Below, piece by piece: positions 46,856-56,199 of a DNA stretch of 60,522 bases (positions are counted from its first letter, which is position 1; each line of letters begins with the position of its first letter). Made by a program: the position numbers and the translations under genes. Under the pieces are notes generated by a model. The model was not told where the DNA came from and ran no database searches. It was given only the letters and a program-made list of their open reading frames with translations. The stretch comes from Faeciplasma sp045660445 (GTDB taxonomy: Bacteria; Bacillota; Clostridia; Oscillospirales; Ruminococcaceae): the NCBI GenBank assembly GCA_045660445.1, contig JAZRDR010000004.1, positions 1 through 60,522 of the forward strand, in the 5' to 3' direction.

Positions 46856-47107
46856 TCATCCTTTAAGCCCGCGGGACTGGCGATCCATATCCTCGACAAC
46901 AATATCAAATATCTCGCCCAAGGAAGCGCAATATTCAAGCACTTTCCAAGGTTCGTTAGTGTGATAGTGGATCTTTATAAGAGTGTCATCCCCCACTGCC
47001 AAAAGGCTGTCACCCTGAAAATTATCGGTGAAATAATCAAAGATCTCGTCCTCGTCAAGATCGTGTCCTTCTATCAAAAGCTGAGTGTCATATCTGAATT
47101 CTGTCAT
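46856..47107 (-). CDS. Stand-alone FakA C-terminal-like small protein
   Basis: An 83-residue soluble protein. It begins TEFRYDTQLLIEG and continues FQGDSLLAVGDDTLIKIHYHTNEPWKVLEYCASLGEI, ending near VEDMDRQ. This is closely similar in layout to the C-terminal segment of FakA/DAK2-type fatty acid kinases (YCTEF...GDSLVVVGDD.LVKVHVHTN.P..VL...G....IENM..Q). The ATP-binding DAK2 domain is missing. It has its own promoter and AAAGGAGGCATAAAT ribosome binding site, so it is not a decaying remnant. Confidence 0.85.
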   Translation of the reverse strand: MTEFRYDTQLLIEGHDLDEDEIFDYFTDNFQGDSLLAVGDDTLIKIHYHTNEPWKVLEYCASLGEIFDIVVEDMDRQSRGLKG

Positions 47108-47133
47108 ATTTATGCCTCCTTTATTTGAGATAA

Positions 47134-47162
47134 ATTTTACTCGCTATATGTAACATTGTCAA
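47134..47162 (-). promoter_or_regulatory. Promoter of the FakA-C-like gene
   Basis: Leftward TTGACA, 17 bases, TAAAAT. Confidence 0.75.
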
Positions 47163-47224
47163 GTTTATGGAATGAAAGTTATGGGTGTAGAATATTTTTG
47201 TTAATTATTTCTTTGATGTAGATA

Positions 47225-47253
47225 TTGAACTTTAGGGCTTAATGTAGTAAAAT
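47225..47253 (+). promoter_or_regulatory. Promoter of the oligopeptide ABC operon
   Basis: TTGAAC, 17 bases, TAAAAT. Confidence 0.65.
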
Positions 47254-47308
47254 ATAAGTACAATTTAATAATGGGAGAAGAAAGTTTTTTGTTGAAGGAG
47301 AATGCAAC

Positions 47309-48853
47309 GTGAAAAGACGAATTATTGCAGTTTTCTCGATGATGACGGCGCTTGTTACTTTGATGTGTTCACTTTGCGGATGTGAAGGAGCAACTGACAA
47401 AAACGGCGAAACGGACAACTTAGCTTCTTCCGGGGCAAACACAAACAAGATCGTTGTTGGAATTGCCCAAGACCCGGATAACAGTCTTGACCCGTATAAG
47501 ATGACGGCTGCAGGAACCAGAGAGGTCATGTTTAATGTGTTCGAGGGCTTAGTTAAGCCAAACTCGAACGGCGAATTTGTTTGCGCAGTGGCTTTAGATT
47601 ATGAAGTATCTGAAGATCTACTGACTTATACCTTTACCTTGCGTGAAAATGTTATTTTCCACAACGGCGAGGTTTGCGATGCAAACGATGTTCTCTATTC
47701 CTTTAAAACCTGCGCCGAAACCTCGGTTACATCAGCCGTGGTTGCGGCGCTTTCTGATATTACGAGTATCAGCGCCGACGGAAATGTTATTACGGTAACT
47801 CTTGGCTCACCCAACAGTGATTTCATAAGCTACGTCGCAAGTGTTTATATCGTTCCCGAGGGGTATACCGAACAGGATACAAAGCCTGTGGGAACAGGTC
47901 CTTTTAAGTTTGAATCGAGAAGTGTGCAGGAAAACTTTATCCTTGTTAAGCACGAGGATTATTACGGTGAAAAAGCCAAACTCGACAAGGTGACATACCG
48001 CATTTTTGCAGATGCAACCGCTTTGTTTACAGCACTTAATTCGGGTGCGCTTGATTTGGTGGCTCACTTGACTATCGAGCAGGTTGAAAGCCTTACAAAC
48101 GGCTATAACGTTTTGGAAGGCACGATGAATTTGGTTCAGGCGATCTATTTAAACAATGCTATCGAGCCTTTTAACAACGAGCTTGTTAGACAGGCACTTT
48201 GCTATGCTGTTGACAAGGATGCGCTTTTGGAATTCACCGCAAACGGACACGGAACAAAGCTTGGATCCTCGATGTATCCGGCTTTCGGAAAGTATTTTGA
48301 TGAATCACTTTCGGATGCTTATCCTTATGATCCTGAAAAGGCAAAAGGTCTTTTGACCCAGGCAGGATATCCGAATGGAATCAGCTTTAAGATGACCGTC
48401 CCCTCGAACTATGGCCCTCACGTTGACACAGCGATAGTTTTGGTTGAACAGCTTAAGGCATGCGGAATTAACGCAAGCATCGAGCAGGTTGACTGGAACA
48501 CCTGGCTTAGCGAGGTTTATGGTGAACGCAAGTTTGAAGCAACTGTTGTTGGCTTTGACTCGAGCACGCTTACTGCAAGCGGAATGCTTGCAAGATGGGT
48601 TTCGGATAACTCGAAGAATATGATAAACTATTCTAGCGAAGAGTTTGACAAGACCTATAACTTGGCTCAATCAACATCGGATGATGCTGAAAGAACTAAG
48701 CTTTATAAGCGTTGTTTGGAGATCTTGAGCGAGACCGCAGCGAATGTTTACATTCAGGACCTTGCGGACTTTGTGGCTATTGACCCCGAGCTTGAGGGTT
48801 ATGAATTCTATCCCCTTTATGTAATCGACATGTCGAAGATCGGTTACAAATAA
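47309..48853 (+). CDS. Peptide/nickel ABC transporter substrate-binding lipoprotein
   Basis: A 514-residue family 5 extracellular solute-binding protein. The signal peptide ends LCGC, giving a lipid-anchored Cys. The mature part has LTYTFTLRENVIFHNGEVCDANDVLYSFKT, GTGPFKF and RQALCYAVDKDAL, all standard for DppA/OppA-type proteins. It captures peptides (or nickel/other ligands) for the two permeases and two ATPases that follow. GTG start after GAAGGAGAATGCAAC. Confidence 0.92.
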   Translation: MKRRIIAVFSMMTALVTLMCSLCGCEGATDKNGETDNLASSGANTNKIVVGIAQDPDNSLDPYKMTAAGTREVMFNVFEGLVKPNSNGEFVCAVALDYEVSEDLLTYTFTLRENVIFHNGEVCDANDVLYSFKTCAETSVTSAVVAALSDITSISADGNVITVTLGSPNSDFISYVASVYIVPEGYTEQDTKPVGTGPFKFESRSVQENFILVKHEDYYGEKAKLDKVTYRIFADATALFTALNSGALDLVAHLTIEQVESLTNGYNVLEGTMNLVQAIYLNNAIEPFNNELVRQALCYAVDKDALLEFTANGHGTKLGSSMYPAFGKYFDESLSDAYPYDPEKAKGLLTQAGYPNGISFKMTVPSNYGPHVDTAIVLVEQLKACGINASIEQVDWNTWLSEVYGERKFEATVVGFDSSTLTASGMLARWVSDNSKNMINYSSEEFDKTYNLAQSTSDDAERTKLYKRCLEILSETAANVYIQDLADFVAIDPELEGYEFYPLYVIDMSKIGYK

Positions 48854-48877
48854 TTTTAAAGAAACGAGGTGCAGGCA

Positions 48878-49819
48878 GTGAAATTTATAGTTAAAAAAGT
48901 TCTTACTCTCATTATTACATTGTTGATGGTTTCGCTGCTTGCATTTCTTGCTTTCTCGGTGATACCGGGAGACCCGACAACTAAAATTTTGGGAACAGAG
49001 GCAACAGAAGAAGCAAAAGCCCTGCTTAGGGCAGAGCTTGGGCTTGACAGACCTGTGTTTATAAGATATATTGATTGGCTTTTGGATTTTATCAAGGGCG
49101 ATTTTGGCAAAAGTTATAACTATAATATGTCAGTTAACGAGATGCTTGCAGATAAGCTTCCAATAACAGCGGCGCTGACTGTAATGTCATTTGCCTTTAC
49201 AATTGTGATAGCAATCCCCTTGGGGCTTGTGTTTGGCGGAGTGAAGAACAAAGCTCTCGATACCGCATCAACTGCGGCAAACCAAGTTGTTATGAGCATT
49301 CCCGCGTTCTTTATCGGCATTTTGGTGTGCTATTTGTGCGGAAACGTTTTGAAAATGTTTGTGCCGGGAATGTTTATATCATATAAAGAAAATGCAGGCG
49401 AATTCGTAAAGTATATAAGCTTTGCAGCATTGTCGATTGCTATTCCCCGTGCTGCAATGGCTATTAAGATGCTTAAGGGCTCTATATCCTCGGAGCTTGG
49501 AAAAAGCTATGTTTTAACAGCAAAGGCAAGAGGAAATTCTCGCGCAATGGTACTTATCCGACACGTTTTTAAGAACGCTTTGGTTCCCGTTATCAGCTTT
49601 TTGGCAGTATCATTGGCAGAGATCATGACGGGCGCTATCATCATCGAGCAGGTGTTTACGATTCCGGGTGTTGGAAGGCTGTTGCTTTCAAGCATATCTT
49701 CACGTGATTTCCCCGTGGTTTTGGCTATCGTTGTTATAATGGCGAGCTGGATCGTTGTTATCAACTTCTTGGCAGACGTGCTTTATCAGGCTATCGACCC
49801 GAGAATCAGGATAAAGTGA
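48878..49819 (+). CDS. Peptide ABC transporter permease (DppB-like)
   Basis: A 313-residue inner-membrane permease with about six hydrophobic segments. FSVIPGDPTTKILGTEAT near the start and YVLTAKARGNSRAMVLIRHVFKNALVPVISF (EAA loop contacting the ATPase) are typical of DppB. The GTG eight bases after GAGGTG is preferred over one overlapping that site. Confidence 0.92.
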   Translation: MKFIVKKVLTLIITLLMVSLLAFLAFSVIPGDPTTKILGTEATEEAKALLRAELGLDRPVFIRYIDWLLDFIKGDFGKSYNYNMSVNEMLADKLPITAALTVMSFAFTIVIAIPLGLVFGGVKNKALDTASTAANQVVMSIPAFFIGILVCYLCGNVLKMFVPGMFISYKENAGEFVKYISFAALSIAIPRAAMAIKMLKGSISSELGKSYVLTAKARGNSRAMVLIRHVFKNALVPVISFLAVSLAEIMTGAIIIEQVFTIPGVGRLLLSSISSRDFPVVLAIVVIMASWIVVINFLADVLYQAIDPRIRIK

Positions 49820-49829
49820 GGTGCCGCAG

Positions 49830-50648
49830 ATGAAGAATCTTAAGAATAAAAAGCTTAATGCTATGACGCTATGCGGCGCTGTGATTTCGGGATTTGTGAC
49901 AATACTAACGGTTATGGGGCTGTTTTGGACACCTTATGACCCGAATGCGATGGACGCGGATGCAAAAAAGCTAGCGCCGAGTTTTGCTCATCTTTTGGGA
50001 ACTGATAACTTTGGAAGAGACATTTTCTCACGAGTGGTGGACGGAGCAGGAACTACGTTTATAATTGCTGTGTGCGTTGTTTTGATTGGTTGCGCGGCAG
50101 GAATTATAATCGGCGCGCTGTGTGGATATTACGGCGGAATCGCAGACGTTATACTTACACGAATTTGTGACTCGATCACTGCCCTGCCCAGCTTTTTGCT
50201 TGCGCTTGTTATCGTAAGTGTTATCGGAAGCGGAACTTATAACATTATAATTGCGCTTGGAATTTTGTTCATCCCAAGCTTTGCGCGAGTGGTAAGAGCA
50301 GAATTTGCAAGTGAGAGAGAACGGAATTATATAAAAAGTGCTAAGCTTATGGGTGTTAGTGACCTTAGGATCATGCTTGTGCACATTTTGCCAAATACAA
50401 GGGACGTTTTGTTCCCTGCTATCATGATCGGATTTAACAACGCTGTTTTATCCGAAGCGAGCATGAGCTTTTTGGGCATCGGAATTCAGCCGCCGTTTGC
50501 AAGCTTGGGCTCGATGCTTAGCGACAGTCAGACATATTTGAGCAGCTCGCCGTGGTATGCACTTGGAACGGGCGGAATGATCATTTTAATGATCTTGGGC
50601 TTTAGCCTTTTGGGCGAAGGGCTCTCAAGAAGCAAATCTAAAATATAG
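49830..50648 (+). CDS. Peptide ABC transporter permease (DppC-like)
   Basis: A 272-residue second permease. HLLGTDNFGRDIFSRVVDGAGTTF is the DppC signature, and YIKSAKLMGVSDLRIMLVHILPN the EAA loop. It begins 10 bases after the DppB stop, with GAGGTG as ribosome binding site. Confidence 0.92.
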   Translation: MKNLKNKKLNAMTLCGAVISGFVTILTVMGLFWTPYDPNAMDADAKKLAPSFAHLLGTDNFGRDIFSRVVDGAGTTFIIAVCVVLIGCAAGIIIGALCGYYGGIADVILTRICDSITALPSFLLALVIVSVIGSGTYNIIIALGILFIPSFARVVRAEFASERERNYIKSAKLMGVSDLRIMLVHILPNTRDVLFPAIMIGFNNAVLSEASMSFLGIGIQPPFASLGSMLSDSQTYLSSSPWYALGTGGMIILMILGFSLLGEGLSRSKSKI

Positions 50649-50666
50649 AAAAAGGAGGCGAAGCGT

Positions 50667-51485
50667 GTGGGAACAGTTCTTTCGGTTAAAGATTTGAAGG
50701 TTCATTTTTTAGATGCTAGTCCCGTGCGCTTTGCCGTTAACGGTATCTCGTTCGAGGTGAATGAAGGCGAGATCGTGGGACTTGTTGGTGAAAGCGGAAG
50801 TGGAAAGAGCGTTACTGCAATGAGCGTTTCGGGGCTTTTGCCAAAGGAAAAAGCAGAAATATCAGGATCTATCACGCTTGACGGAAGAGAGATCTTTAAC
50901 TGCTCTGAGCGTGAGATGCGCTCGCTTCAGGGCGACGAGGTTGGAGTTGTTTTTCAGGAACCGATGAGCGCAATGGACCCTCTGAAAAAAATCGGACCTC
51001 AGGTTGAGGAGAACCTTAAGATCCACAAGAAAATGAGCAAAAAAGAGCGTTATTACAGCGCTATCAAGGCTCTTTCAATGGTGGAACTTGGAGACCCTAA
51101 GGCTATATACCAAAAATATCCGCACGAGCTTTCGGGTGGTATGCTTCAGCGTGCGATGATCGCAGGGGCTATCATTACAAATCCCAAGCTTTTGCTTGCA
51201 GACGAGCCGACAACAGCCTTGGACGTTTATGTTCAGGCGCAGATCTTGGAGCTTTTGAAGAAGCTAAATAAAAAGCACGGAACCGCTATTTTGTTTATCA
51301 GCCACGATTTAAACGTTGTAAGAAAGCTTTGCACAAGGGTTATCGTTATGAAGCGCGGGGTTATCGTTGAAGAGGGCGACGTGAATGAAGTTTTTGAAAA
51401 TCCGAAGCATGAATATACCCGTGAGTTGATAGAGGCTATCCCCTCACGAAAGAAAAACTTGAAGGAGGAAGATGACAATGAGTGA
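50667..51485 (+). CDS. Peptide ABC transporter ATP-binding protein (DppD-like, short)
   Basis: A 272-residue ATPase: Walker A GESGSGKS, Q loop FQEPMSAMDP, signature LSGGMLQR, Walker B LLLADEPTTALD and H-loop SHDLN. Typical DppD proteins are about 320-335 residues with an extra C-terminal iron-sulfur/substrate-specific extension; this one stops soon after IEAIPSRKKN. GTG start after AAAGGAGG. Confidence 0.92.
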   Translation: MGTVLSVKDLKVHFLDASPVRFAVNGISFEVNEGEIVGLVGESGSGKSVTAMSVSGLLPKEKAEISGSITLDGREIFNCSEREMRSLQGDEVGVVFQEPMSAMDPLKKIGPQVEENLKIHKKMSKKERYYSAIKALSMVELGDPKAIYQKYPHELSGGMLQRAMIAGAIITNPKLLLADEPTTALDVYVQAQILELLKKLNKKHGTAILFISHDLNVVRKLCTRVIVMKRGVIVEEGDVNEVFENPKHEYTRELIEAIPSRKKNLKEEDDNE

Positions 51486-52206
51486 AAATATCCTTCTTGA
51501 AGTTAAAAATCTTTCAAGCTTTTATGACGGTGAACGAAAAGGGCTTAACAAAAAGGGAAAGAAACAAGTTCTTAAAGACGTTAGCTTTGAGATCTATGAA
51601 AACGAGATCGTGGGGCTTGTTGGCGAAAGCGGATGCGGAAAATCGACACTTGCAAAGACTGTTTTGGGCATGGTTAGCGACTATACCGGTGAAGTTATTC
51701 ACCACTCGAAATTGCCGCAAATGGTTTTTCAGGATCCGTTTTCAAGCCTTAATCCCGCAAAAAACATTTTGTGGATCTTGGAAGAGCCTTTAAGAGCGCA
51801 GAAAGTTCCAAAAAAGGAGCGACGTGAAAGAGCTCTTTGGATGCTTGACAGGATCGGGCTTGGCAAGGAATATGCCCTAAGGCTTCCCGATGAGCTTTCC
51901 GGCGGACAGCGTCAGCGTGTGGCTATCGCCGCGGCTATTATCACAAATCCAAAGCTTTTGATTGCTGATGAGCCTGTAAGTGCACTGGACGTGACGGTTC
52001 AGGCGCAGATATTAAGACTTATGAAGGAGCTTAAGGACGAATTTGGACTTAGCTATTTGTTTATCAGTCACGACTTGGACGTTATCTATCAGATATGCGA
52101 CAGAGTTATGGTGATGCGTGGCGGAGAGATTGTGGAAATGAACTCGCGCGATGAGATTTTTGATAACCCAATTCACGAGTATACAAAAATGCTGTTGAAT
52201 GGATAA
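51478..52206 (+). CDS. Peptide ABC transporter ATP-binding protein (DppF-like, short)
   Basis: A 242-residue partner ATPase: GESGCGKST, FQDPFSSLNP, LSGGQRQR, LLIADEPVSALD, SHDLD. Like its neighbour it lacks the C-terminal extension of full-length DppF. It overlaps the previous gene by eight bases; the second of two close ATG codons fits GGAGG best. Confidence 0.92.
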   Translation: MSENILLEVKNLSSFYDGERKGLNKKGKKQVLKDVSFEIYENEIVGLVGESGCGKSTLAKTVLGMVSDYTGEVIHHSKLPQMVFQDPFSSLNPAKNILWILEEPLRAQKVPKKERRERALWMLDRIGLGKEYALRLPDELSGGQRQRVAIAAAIITNPKLLIADEPVSALDVTVQAQILRLMKELKDEFGLSYLFISHDLDVIYQICDRVMVMRGGEIVEMNSRDEIFDNPIHEYTKMLLNG

Positions 52207-52266
52207 GCGGGGCGGAGGCCGCGGTCGAGGTGTGCGAAGCACGACGAGGTCGCAGAGGGGACCCGC
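52207..52266. repeat. GC-rich intergenic element (copy 15)
   Basis: GC-rich block directly after the last ABC gene, including GGCGGAGGCCGCGG and GTGCGAAGCAC (hairpin GTGC/GCAC with GAA loop), and then the terminator. Confidence 0.6.
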
Positions 52267-52287
52267 ACTATGCAGATACGTAAAAAG

Positions 52288-52322
52288 AACCTCCCAAGGA
52301 TCAACCTTGGGAGGCTTTTTGT
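52288..52322. terminator. Bidirectional terminator (ABC operon / tldE)
   Basis: CCTCCCAAGG-ATCAA-CCTTGGGAGG, then CTTTTTG. Confidence 0.85.
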
Positions 52323-52328
52323 TTATAA

Positions 52329-53642
52329 TTATTTACCCGAAACAGCGATATCGGTGAACATAACCTCGGGAGCACCGAAGCTTGAGCCTGTGCCGAAATC
52401 AACTTCGTTGGAAAGGGCTGCAACCTTCTTGATAATCTCAAAGAAGTTATCAGCGATGGTGAAGTTCTTGATGGGCTTGGTCTTCTTGCCGTTTTCTACA
52501 AGATATCCTGCAGCTTCAAGCGAGAAGTCGCCGCTTTGAGTGTTTGCACCTGCGTGCAAGCCCTTAAGCTCGGTAATGTAGATACCATTATCAAGCTTAG
52601 CCAAAAGCTCGTCGGAAGTCAATTCACCGGGAGCAATATATAAGCCCTTGGGCGAGATGTTCTTTGCACTTGATGCGTTACCTGTGGTCTCCTTACCAAA
52701 GATCTTAGCATACATTCTGTTGTAAAGAAGAGTCTTCAAAACGCCGTTTTCGATTACGTTTTTAGAGTATACTGCAACGCCTTCAGCATCGAACGGGCAA
52801 TGGCCGAACTTTGCAGGGTGGAACGGGTCGTCGGTGATGGTGAGAATATCGGAAGCGACCTTTTCGCCCTCCTTGCCTGCCAACAGAGAAACCTTTAAGA
52901 ATGCGCTTCTTGCGGAGAATACAGAAGAGTAAACGCCCAAGATGCTTCTCATTGTTCCCTTATCCATGATGATATTGTATTTACCAGAATCAACGGATTC
53001 GGCACCGAGCTTTGAAAGTGCTGTTTCGACAGCTTCTTTTGCCAAGGTGTCGCCATCCTTTTTGCCGATAAGCGAAACTTCATAGTTTTCTTCTGCCTGA
53101 TCACCATCCTTAACAGCGGCAACAACGCCGTGATAAACGATTGCGGATTCGTAAGAAAGGTCAACGCCTGCAGAGTTGATGAAGGTGTGCTCCTCGCTTG
53201 CACAGCTTGTGAAGGACTGTGTACCGTCAACGACCTTGTCGGAAAGAGCATAAGTTTTCTTCTGAAGATCGAGAGTGTGTTCGATGAGCTGTTCTGCGGA
53301 AGGAAGATCGACAGGAGCTTCTTCGATAATAGTGTATTCCTTTGAACCTTCGAACAAAGGAACTTCGTCGGGATCATCAACGACCAAAGCGTTTTCACAA
53401 GCACGGTATACGAGCTCGGCTGCAGCTTCGGGAGTTACGAGTTCGCTTGAAGCATAGCCACTCTTGCCGTTTTTAACGCATCTTACAGACATAGAGCCTG
53501 TGCGGTTATATGTAACGGAAGAAATTTCGTCCTTCAAAGCCTCAGCGCCTGCGCTGACGCCTGCTTCAATATTAAGTTCATATCCTTCGGCACCGCAAGC
53601 CAAAGCTGCTTCGGCGACCGCTTTTTTAATTTCTAAGTTCAT
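52329..53642 (-). CDS. tldE: TldE/PmbA-family subunit
   Basis: A 437-residue TldE (PmbA), the non-catalytic partner of TldD. It has the TldD/PmbA N- and C-terminal folds but no HExxxH; text such as YNRMYAKIFGKETTGNASSAKNISPKGLYI and GLHAGANTQSGDFSLEAAGYLVENGK is typical. TldD/TldE hydrolyses unfolded peptides and, in some bacteria, matures modified peptides such as microcin B17. It lies 12 bases after tldD with AAGGAGGATAGATT. Confidence 0.92.
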   Translation of the reverse strand: MNLEIKKAVAEAALACGAEGYELNIEAGVSAGAEALKDEISSVTYNRTGSMSVRCVKNGKSGYASSELVTPEAAAELVYRACENALVVDDPDEVPLFEGSKEYTIIEEAPVDLPSAEQLIEHTLDLQKKTYALSDKVVDGTQSFTSCASEEHTFINSAGVDLSYESAIVYHGVVAAVKDGDQAEENYEVSLIGKKDGDTLAKEAVETALSKLGAESVDSGKYNIIMDKGTMRSILGVYSSVFSARSAFLKVSLLAGKEGEKVASDILTITDDPFHPAKFGHCPFDAEGVAVYSKNVIENGVLKTLLYNRMYAKIFGKETTGNASSAKNISPKGLYIAPGELTSDELLAKLDNGIYITELKGLHAGANTQSGDFSLEAAGYLVENGKKTKPIKNFTIADNFFEIIKKVAALSNEVDFGTGSSFGAPEVMFTDIAVSGK

Positions 53643-53654
53643 AATCTATCCTCC

Positions 53655-55040
53655 TTATGCTTTGCCGCCAACAGTGATATCGGATACGCGGATGAGGGGC
53701 TGACCAACGTCTGTGGGAACAGAGCCGCTGGAAGAACCGCACATACCCTGAGCGGTTTCAAGGTTCTGACCGACCATGTCGATCTTCTGAATAACCTCGG
53801 ATCCTGTACCGATCAAGCTTGCGCCGCGAACGGGCTCACAGATCTTGCCGTTGCAGATAATATAACCTTCGTTAACTGCAAAGTTGAATGCACCAGTGAA
53901 GGGGTTAACAGATCCGCCGCCCATTGCCTTGCAATAGATACCGTTGTCGATAGAAGCGATAATGTCTTCGTTCTTATCGGGGCCGTTATCGATGAAGGTG
54001 TTTGTCATTCTGGAGGTGGTTTCATAAGCATAGCTCTGACGTCTGCCGCTTGCTGTGTGAGGCATGCCCATTCTTCTTGAGCCGAGACGGTCGATCATAT
54101 AAGAGTTAAGGATACCGTCCTTGATAAGTACACGGCGAACCATGGGATTACCCTCATCGTCGATATTGCAGGAGCCCCAAGCATTGGGAATGGTACCATC
54201 GTCGATAGCTGTAACCTTGGGATTAGCGATCTGCTGACCGAGCTTGCCTGCCATCTGAGACATTCCGATAGCAACGCTTGTAGCTTCAAGGGAGTGTCCG
54301 CAAGCCTCGTGGAAGATTACGCCACCAAAGCCGTTTTCGATAGCAACGGGCATTTTTCCTGAAGGACAAGGAACAGCACTAAGGTTAACCATTGCCTGAC
54401 GTGCAGCCTCTCCTCCGATGTATTCGGGGCTGATAAGGTCAAATACTTCAAGACCCATCGATCGTCCGGGAGAGCAGGAGCCAACCTGATTCTCTGCCCC
54501 GTCGGAAGCGACAGCCTGAATGAACATTCTTGTTCTTACCTGACGGTCACCTGTATAAAGTCCTTCGCTGTTTGCAACGATGAACTGCTTATCATAAGAA
54601 ATAAGGTTACCAGCAACCTGAATTATCTTTGAATCGTAATCATATGCCTTCTGGCAGCCGTTTCTTAAAAGCTCGGCACGAACTGCAGCGGGAACGTCGC
54701 TAGGCAAGACCTTTATGGGGTTGATATTGGGATTGATTCTTTCTGCGAGATAGAATTCGGGGATCTTGTCAACGCTTCCGCCGACAGCCTGAGCAACACG
54801 CAAAGCACACTCTTTAAGCCCTGAAGGGGTTAAATCAGTGGTGCAAGCGAAGAAAGTTCTGACACCGACAAATGCGCGGATTCCGACACCGCTAACAACG
54901 GTATCTGCAACGTTTTCTATCTTTTTGTTTGAATATGTAATAACATCGTTTTTGGAGTGTTCTGCAAACACTTCAACGAAATCAGCCCCACCGTGCATTA
55001 CTATCGCGATAAGATCTGACAGGGTTTTCTTGTCAATCAT
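53655..55040 (-). CDS. tldD: Metalloprotease TldD
   Basis: A 461-residue TldD with the zinc-binding HEACGH motif (HExxxH) in GGVIFHEACGHSLEATSV; a downstream Cys completes the site in known structures. The C-terminal text NEGYIICNGKICEPVRGASLIGTG is characteristic. Start after GAAAGGACCATAAGCT. First gene of the tldD-tldE pair. No precursor peptide or modifying enzyme was seen next to it, so a general peptidase role is as likely as peptide maturation. Confidence 0.95.
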   Translation of the reverse strand: MIDKKTLSDLIAIVMHGGADFVEVFAEHSKNDVITYSNKKIENVADTVVSGVGIRAFVGVRTFFACTTDLTPSGLKECALRVAQAVGGSVDKIPEFYLAERINPNINPIKVLPSDVPAAVRAELLRNGCQKAYDYDSKIIQVAGNLISYDKQFIVANSEGLYTGDRQVRTRMFIQAVASDGAENQVGSCSPGRSMGLEVFDLISPEYIGGEAARQAMVNLSAVPCPSGKMPVAIENGFGGVIFHEACGHSLEATSVAIGMSQMAGKLGQQIANPKVTAIDDGTIPNAWGSCNIDDEGNPMVRRVLIKDGILNSYMIDRLGSRRMGMPHTASGRRQSYAYETTSRMTNTFIDNGPDKNEDIIASIDNGIYCKAMGGGSVNPFTGAFNFAVNEGYIICNGKICEPVRGASLIGTGSEVIQKIDMVGQNLETAQGMCGSSSGSVPTDVGQPLIRVSDITVGGKA

Positions 55041-55089
55041 AGCTTATGGTCCTTTCGTGTTTTATAGTGATAAAACTATCAATAAAATG

Positions 55090-55118
55090 ATTATAGCATA
55101 TATCTGCACAAAATTAAA
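55090..55118 (-). promoter_or_regulatory. Promoter of tldD-tldE
   Basis: Leftward TTTAAT (poor -35), 17 bases, TATAAT with an upstream TGC (extended -10). Confidence 0.5.
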
Positions 55119-55226
55119 GTGGAATTTGCTTAATTTTTTCACAAAAATATACACCGTTGGTTGATACTCTGCACAAAGTTTGATATATTATCATCAAATT
55201 CAAGATGACAATACATCATTGTTTAG

Positions 55227-55255
55227 TTGATAAAAATAATATATTATGATATTAT
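55227..55255 (+). promoter_or_regulatory. Promoter of the esterase genes
   Basis: TTGATA, 17 bases, TATTAT with TGA before it. Confidence 0.6.
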
Positions 55256-55279
55256 AATATCGTTAGGAGGCGGATCGTT

Positions 55280-56179
55280 TTGAACAGATCGGTTATTGGA
55301 TACCCCGACAATAGCTATAAGGAAGTTCCCGAGAGCTATTTTAAAGAATGTGAAAAAAGCGGAGAAGTAATAAGATTTACATATACTGCGAAAGATTACA
55401 CCGGAACCAATGCTTGTTATGATAAATCCGCACTTGTATATTTGCCATATGGCTATGATATGCATGACAAGAAAAAGAAATATAACGTATTATATCTTTC
55501 TCACGGCGGAAATGACAACGAAAATTGGTATTTCGGCAATGAAGGAGCTGACAGCGACACGAAGAGGCTTCTTGATAACATGATCGCAAACGGCGATATT
55601 GAGCCTTGCATCGTTTGCACGCCGACATATCAGAACGCTATCAACAAGAATGTTTTTGAAACTATCAAGTACTTCCATTCTGAATTGGTAAACGATTTAA
55701 TTATCAGCTTGGAAAGCAGTTTTAATACATATTTAGTTGACCTTGGCATTAAAGACACAAGAAAGCACCGAGCTATTGGCGGATTCTCTTTGGGCGGAGC
55801 CGTGACTTGGTGGACATTTGAAAACCGACTTGACGAATTTGCGTATTTTATGCCGATAAGCGGTGACTCGTGGTGTTTGGAGACCAAGGGTGGATATACA
55901 AAGCCTTTCGAAACAGCTCATTACATGGCTGACGTTGTGAAAAATTCGAGCTGGACAAAGGACGACTTTTATATTTATTCAGGCACGGGGACAAAGGATA
56001 TTGCATATCCGAACATGACACCGATGGTTGAGGAAATGAAAAAGATTGACGATGTATTTGTATATTCGGACAGCTTTAACAGAGGCAACTTCTATTACGC
56101 ATTAAGAGAAGGCGGCTATCACGATCAGTCGACAGTACTTAGAATATTATATAACGGCTTGCCAAAAATGTTTGGCTAA
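55280..56179 (+). CDS. CE1-type esterase 1 (feruloyl/acetyl-xylan esterase-like), cytoplasmic
   Basis: A 299-residue alpha/beta hydrolase with the CE1/esterase D layout: YLPYGYD, NVLYLSHGGNDNENWYFGNEG (oxyanion region), the nucleophile elbow GGFSLGG, and the late His in EGGYHDQS. There is no signal peptide, so it would act inside the cell on small esters taken up from plant polymers, or on a related carbohydrate ester. TTG start after AGGAGG. Six kb of intact neighbouring genes do not include glycosidases. Confidence 0.85.
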   Translation: MNRSVIGYPDNSYKEVPESYFKECEKSGEVIRFTYTAKDYTGTNACYDKSALVYLPYGYDMHDKKKKYNVLYLSHGGNDNENWYFGNEGADSDTKRLLDNMIANGDIEPCIVCTPTYQNAINKNVFETIKYFHSELVNDLIISLESSFNTYLVDLGIKDTRKHRAIGGFSLGGAVTWWTFENRLDEFAYFMPISGDSWCLETKGGYTKPFETAHYMADVVKNSSWTKDDFYIYSGTGTKDIAYPNMTPMVEEMKKIDDVFVYSDSFNRGNFYYALREGGYHDQSTVLRILYNGLPKMFG

Positions 56180-56199
56180 GATTTTTGGAGGGATACAAA

